From Branchiostoma belcheri (lineage: Eukaryota > Chordata > Leptocardii > Amphioxiformes > Branchiostomatidae), in assembly GCF_001625305.1 (NCBI RefSeq), contig NW_017804242.1:2341350-2405349 (forward strand): a DNA stretch of 64,000 nt, read 5' to 3'. The number at the start of each line of letters is the position of its first letter. Position 1 is the stretch's first letter. This document shows positions 59,455-64,000 of this stretch, piece after piece. The notes below the pieces were generated by a model. It searched no databases and was not told where the DNA came from. It was given only the letters and a program-made list of their open reading frames with translations. The position numbers and the translations under genes are program-made.

Positions 59455-61435
59455 AATAATTTGCCCGGGGCGTTTGGCTATCGAAGGGGCTGATCGGGTG
59501 GAGGGGGCTGTTATCCTTCCCATGGACTGACTCTTCTGGCCACTTATTCTTCTTTACGTACTTTGCCGAATCCTACGATCCGTACGTAGGAAGGCCCAGT
59601 GGGGGCTGGGTACCATCCGTTTTGTATCGGCGCTCCTTGCACCCGCTAACCCGCTCCCAGGCCAAGTACATGTAAGACAGACGTGTGCATCATGCAGAAA
59701 GTTTAAGTGGCGACCATTGGACATGCGGTTATATGCTGTAAGCCAGAATTGCTTTGCGCTGTGATAGTACGGTGCACGTCCAGTCTAGTCTGGAATCCAA
59801 TCCTGTGAGATTTACATTGCCTTTACACTAGAGGCTGCGACCGCTGGGCGACCGCTGAGCGATTACATTTAAACAAATCTGTCAACAAATTAAATAGATA
59901 TGGGGCGATTTTTTAAACGTTTCTGTGCCTTGTGTGTAAATCCAGTCTCGTGACGTTGCATTAGTCCACTTCCAACGCTCGCTACTTTAAAAGCTAGACT
60001 AGCTAATTAATGCGTCACGAGTCCGTTATCTACAAGTAAGCACAATTTTGAAGAAGAGGCCTGTTTCTTTGGTAACAACTAACAAGTATCACTCATGTTG
60101 GCTAACCTCTTGTGATGCTAGTCTGAAATTACATCTTACCACGTAATTAAGGAAGAAATACAGTCATCCGACTAACAACAACAGAGTCTAGAGCTAGAGG
60201 CTGAAATATCAGTCAGTAGCAAAACAGCGGACCCCGTCTACTGAACAACATCAACAGGAATTACAGGAATACATCTGCAGCATGGCCGCGGTCAGGTGAG
60301 GCAGGGAGGGACTCGTATCAGGTCCAGTGTGCGGTCAGCTGTCTACACCGCTATTCTATGGGAGGCTAGGAAATATAATGGAAGGCTCCAATGCTCCTTA
60401 CTTCAAAAGCGACTAGATCATGGAAGTCTAGGAATAATCCTCCAGAAAAGTCACCCAGGTTAGAACAGATATGGATTCATTGTGCATTATATTATATAAG
60501 GCGCAAGTAGGTATGCCCCTATGTGCCTTCCAAGTGCTTGGTTGTATCATGTTTTGTTTACGCAACGATACCAAGCATCAGAGTAATCTCTGTGTAACGC
60601 AGCAATGAAAATCCCAAAGACGGTCACCTTCAGTTTTTAAGGTGTACTCTTGTAGGACAGTAGGGCAATCTCTTCTTGTGAAATAAGACTGGCCATTCGT
60701 GATTCTTTTGTTGCCCTTTCTTGGGTATAGTACGCCACCTCAAGCCGTTTTTTTTTATTTACAAAAACACCCAGGACACTCGGCGCATTTTGTTACAGTT
60801 ACAGGCTTGCCTGTTTTTCAACAACAATCACCTTATATATAAACAACTGTTAGTGCAGTCCTCTGTGAAAAAAACCTCTGTACCTCTGTAAGCGTTCACA
60901 ACAACAACGGGTCACCCCTGGACCCTCTGGCACTGTGACAGAAAACCGCTTCATATATCGCCATGAAAAGCGTTCGCGTCGACAAAATCAGAGCAACAAG
61001 AAATCACCGTCATCTACCTTCACTGCAAAGCAGATTTGTGTACCCATACTTCGTTCTCTTACAAGTTTAGTCCGTGTTAAAAAAAAAAGCACATTGCTTG
61101 CATGGCCACAAGATTTACACCCCCGCCCTCCAGCGGCAATGGAATGTTCCGGCCCCAAAGCGAGGCTGCCTGGGTAACAGGTGGTTGATTGTGCGCTAAT
61201 GGCCGCCGCCGGACACCGGGGTGCAATTTGTCCCACTTCTTGAAACTGTACACCGTACGGAAGGAAAAACCCGACTTCCTTTTGTTAATCAAGCTTCAAG
61301 AAAACACCTTTGGCGTTCATTTTACAATGGGATATTTGAAATGCTCTTTGTCGTGTTAGCAGAAATGCCGAAAAAAAACAGTGCAGGCCCGCAGACTTAG
61401 GGTAAGAATAGGCACGTCATCGATTGGAGCAGTAG
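59455..61435. other. Non-coding stretch
   Basis: GCGATCGCTGA-type MITE end at 59822-59870. An ATG with immediate donor at 60282-60296 is noted as a finding. Nothing else is recognised. Confidence 0.4.
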
Positions 61436-61695
61436 TGTCTACCAGACTGTCTACGCTGGCTAAAAATTTGCCAAGGGAGTTTGGCTACCAAAGGGGTTGA
61501 CCTAGCCTGGGAGCCATCCGTTATTTTCATTTTTTTTTCGACTTAGCGAGTGCAAGGATGGCACCCAGGCTAGGGTTGGCCGGCTTCGGAGGGGAAAAAT
61601 TAACCTTCCCGCGGACTTACTCTCCTGGCCAATTATTCTTTCTCTTTTTTGGCAGAATTCTACGATCCGTACCCCGTAGGAAGGTCTGGCTAAGT
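61436..61695. mobile_element. MITE split by a nested hairpin MITE
   Basis: The outer element has GTCTACCAGAC at the left, GAGTTTGGCTACC inside and a mirrored GGAAGGTCTGGC at the right. Inserted in it at about 61504-61573 is a 70-base hairpin, TAGCCTGGGAGCCATCC to GGATGGCACCCAGGCTA. Confidence 0.65.
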
Positions 61696-61894
61696 ATGTA
61701 CTGTAGTGCCACACGCCGTCCTCATACAGTAGTTGTTATCTAGTATTTAGTGCGCGCGGCGTAATCCAAAGTGCAATATACATCACGGGGGGTAGGCTGG
61801 AAGGCAAATGCGCGGTACAATTTTCTCAATGCATGCGCGCACAGAAAACTCCATCAATTTCTCTTATAGTCTAACACATATGTATGTATTATCA

Positions 61895-62012
61895 GTGTTC
61901 TAGGCAAGACACTGTCCAACAGGCTAGACATAGGCAAGACGCTATCCAACAGGCAAGACAGTATCCATGCAATAGGCAAGACAGTATCCAATAGACTAGA
62001 CACTATTCAATA
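61895..62012 (+). repeat. Minisatellite, unit about 20-24 bases
   Basis: Five to six copies of a unit like TAGGCAAGACAGTATCCAA, with drift (TAGACTAGACACTATTCAA). Confidence 0.8.
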
Positions 62013-62039
62013 GCCAGGCTGTCAGAAAATGGGTTAGTT

Positions 62040-62201
62040 GTGTGTGACAGGTCGTTCGGTGTAATGCAGCCAGCTGCCGCCGCGCCGCGTGCCCGCGAAG
62101 CTGGTGTGTTACGCCGCCGAAGAGCAGTTGTACCGACTGTACAGATACAGAAGCTGGAGTGTTACGTCGAGGGGTGGTTATACCGGCTATACAGATACAG
62201 A
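62040..62201 (+). mobile_element. LINE 3' tail, two tandem tail units
   Basis: Contains GCCGCCGCGCCGCGTGCC, GCTGGTGTGTTACGCCG and two ATACAGA-type ends. Same family as 225-517. Confidence 0.65.
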
Positions 62202-62490
62202 GTGATATGCCATCTTTTCGCCCGTAAATGCCCCAGCCGCCTTGCCTACGTGGATGGCTGTAAGCGTTAAGTTGCAGTGATGTTACTGACGCAAATTGTC
62301 ATTATGAATCAAAGACAACTCGGTAGGAAGTTGAGCCGGCCGCGCCACGTGATGATTGGATTAAAGCCCTATTCGCCCACTCGTTATGGGCTTGTCAGGA
62401 CTGTTCTTTATCTGATATATTTAAAACGTTAGAACCCCATGGGATACGGCTAGTTATCGTACAGGCCGGGGAACCCATATCGAACGTGTG

Positions 62491-62509
62491 TTTGTGTGTA
62501 TGTGTGTGT

Positions 62510-62554
<45 letters not shown>

Positions 62555-62556
62555 TA

Positions 62557-62592
<36 letters not shown>
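62491..62592 (+). repeat. (TG)n microsatellite
   Basis: Two TG blocks separated by TACGTATGCG. The Cys/Val and His/Thr frames over it are artefacts. Confidence 0.9.
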
Positions 62593-64000
62593 CGTCCGGT
62601 GTCCCTGTGTGCGCGCGCGCCATCCTAACCCGCTTTAGATTGAACGTCGACTTGTACATGTATATAACGTTAGTGTGTGTTGTTTACTTGTCTTGGTTTT
62701 TAATATCAATCGTTTGTAAAAAAATCAAATGCACAATTCAGCGGTGCATTTGTTAACCCCTGCTTTTGTATGATTTTGTCTGTGAATAAATTGAAATTGA
62801 AGGCCTAGTGGGGCTAACATAGCGGAAAGGCACGATCTTCCAAACCAACCTCTGCTTGAAGAATAATAGAACCGTCCACAGACATATTGGTTCTGAGGTC
62901 AGGAGCCGGGGGACCGCGCGTCCGTCTTGTTACTCCGCACTAATCTCTGTTCCAACGGACACAAAATGTCACGACGCGGCCTACATACGCGTCCGCGCAC
63001 TGACCCCTTCACTCTATACAAGGCTCAGCCGAAAACTAGGCCACTTACGCCCATTTCTCTCCGTGTTCAAAGAAGCCATTCGTGTACGTAGGACTGGCCT
63101 ATTTCGGTAATTACACGCGCCAAGGCGTAATGACCCGCAAGGCAGTTTAAAAGGCGTGATATTTAACTAAATTGTCTATTTTTTGTAGAGACATAATAAT
63201 TAATGACAAGCGCGCACGGGCGAGTGATGACAGGCTGCCGGGCTGGCGTTATCGACAGGACGGGGGAAAATGGGGGTAATCTTACAATATAGACTGCACG
63301 GGATAATTCCTACCGTCCCATGGCTTCTTAATAAAAGTAAATAAATAAAAAAGGTGCAGTAGATTAGCTAACACACAGCAATGGGTCTAAACGACCAACA
63401 ACACGGACCTCGAATGAAATATATGAACATCTGCCAACAAAACTCAGATACCTTTTCTTCTCCTGACATGTGAATTTCTGACCTTTGAAACGTTACTTTT
63501 TTAAAAAGAAAATCCGATGAAATATTTGTCCCTTCCCCACAAACTTGAAAGGGGACCGGTCCTGGAGACAACCCTGGTCGACGCATTCGCTAAATCAGTT
63601 CAACCAAAATCTAAATGAAAAGGAAAAAGACAAGACTTACCGACTCTAAATTTTTAGGGCTGTATAAGAACCAGCATGCATTGATTGCTTCCCACTGCTG
63701 TTGTTGTTTCTCTCCTTTCTGAGATGGAATTAACTGTACTCTTTGTCGTATACCTAGGTTAGTGTGGATATTCTACCGCCTCTGTTTACATTCGTTCACG
63801 TATCGGGAAATACTGCGTGCCCTTGACGTTGGTTGCTGTGAGAGAAAAGCGAAATATCTGACAGCGCCACCTTGCGGGTATGCTGGGTGTATGCAGAAAA
63901 GTTCAGAGTCGTCAATGCTGCAAAAATATATGCAGAAGGATATCCTGATGACATCGTGGGCTTCCCGTGATCTCTACGGTACTTGGAGTGGTGCCCACCC
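62593..64000. other. Right end of window, no gene recognised
   Basis: A possible LINE-like end (GAATAAATTGAAATTGAA) lies at about 62785. No exon resembling the vertebrate NOL4 N-terminal domain was found on the minus strand. Confidence 0.4.

Overview
The window looks like nuclear DNA of an invertebrate chordate, most likely an amphioxus (Branchiostoma). This is inferred, not proven. The reasons are short exons with canonical GT-AG introns, single-copy genes close to vertebrate NOL4 and COX6C, a GAREM/THEMIS-type CABIT family, large dynamin-like GTPase/kinase genes, and very dense small inverted-repeat transposons. No bacterial, organellar or viral gene is visible.

Layout. (1) 640-2944, minus strand: the first four coding exons of a dynamin-like GTPase gene. 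It runs off the left edge just before its P-loop. (2) 6610-18083, plus strand: a complete 19-exon paralogue in head-to-head orientation, 1062 aa, with GTPase domain, helical region, one membrane segment and a C-terminal pseudokinase. (3) 19803-22521, plus: a two-exon CABIT protein, 552 aa. (4) 24395-31315, plus: its seven-exon CABIT+SAM paralogue, 813 aa, GAREM-like. (5) 33437-34158, minus: COX6C, 86 aa. (6) 39238-50439, minus: seven exons for the C-terminal part of NOL4/NOL4L, possibly with a short-isoform first exon at 58028-58069. (7) 50.4-64 kb: NOL4 intron or upstream sequence, mostly transposon debris and simple repeats.

All exon joins given here keep the reading frame across GT-AG junctions, and the joins were checked codon by codon. 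The two GTPase genes share the intron directly before the P-loop (phase 1), so they are paralogues. The two CABIT genes share their first intron (phase 1). The upstream copy has lost the next two introns and the SAM tail.

The most unusual feature is repeated small-scale exon duplication. Partial, mostly decayed copies of neighbouring exons lie in introns or just downstream in four different genes, at about 1.97, 9.05-9.78, 12.0, 18.3, 28.5, 41.3 and 50.5 kb. In the 1062-aa GTPase gene, the 3' part of the exon after the P-loop exists in four extra copies. All four are in frame and end in a donor site. Other points of note are a Harbinger-like element inserted at a splice donor whose empty site would restore a perfect GTAAGT, a hAT-like MITE family with exact 8-bp target duplications, and a perfect inverted repeat with 76-bp arms.
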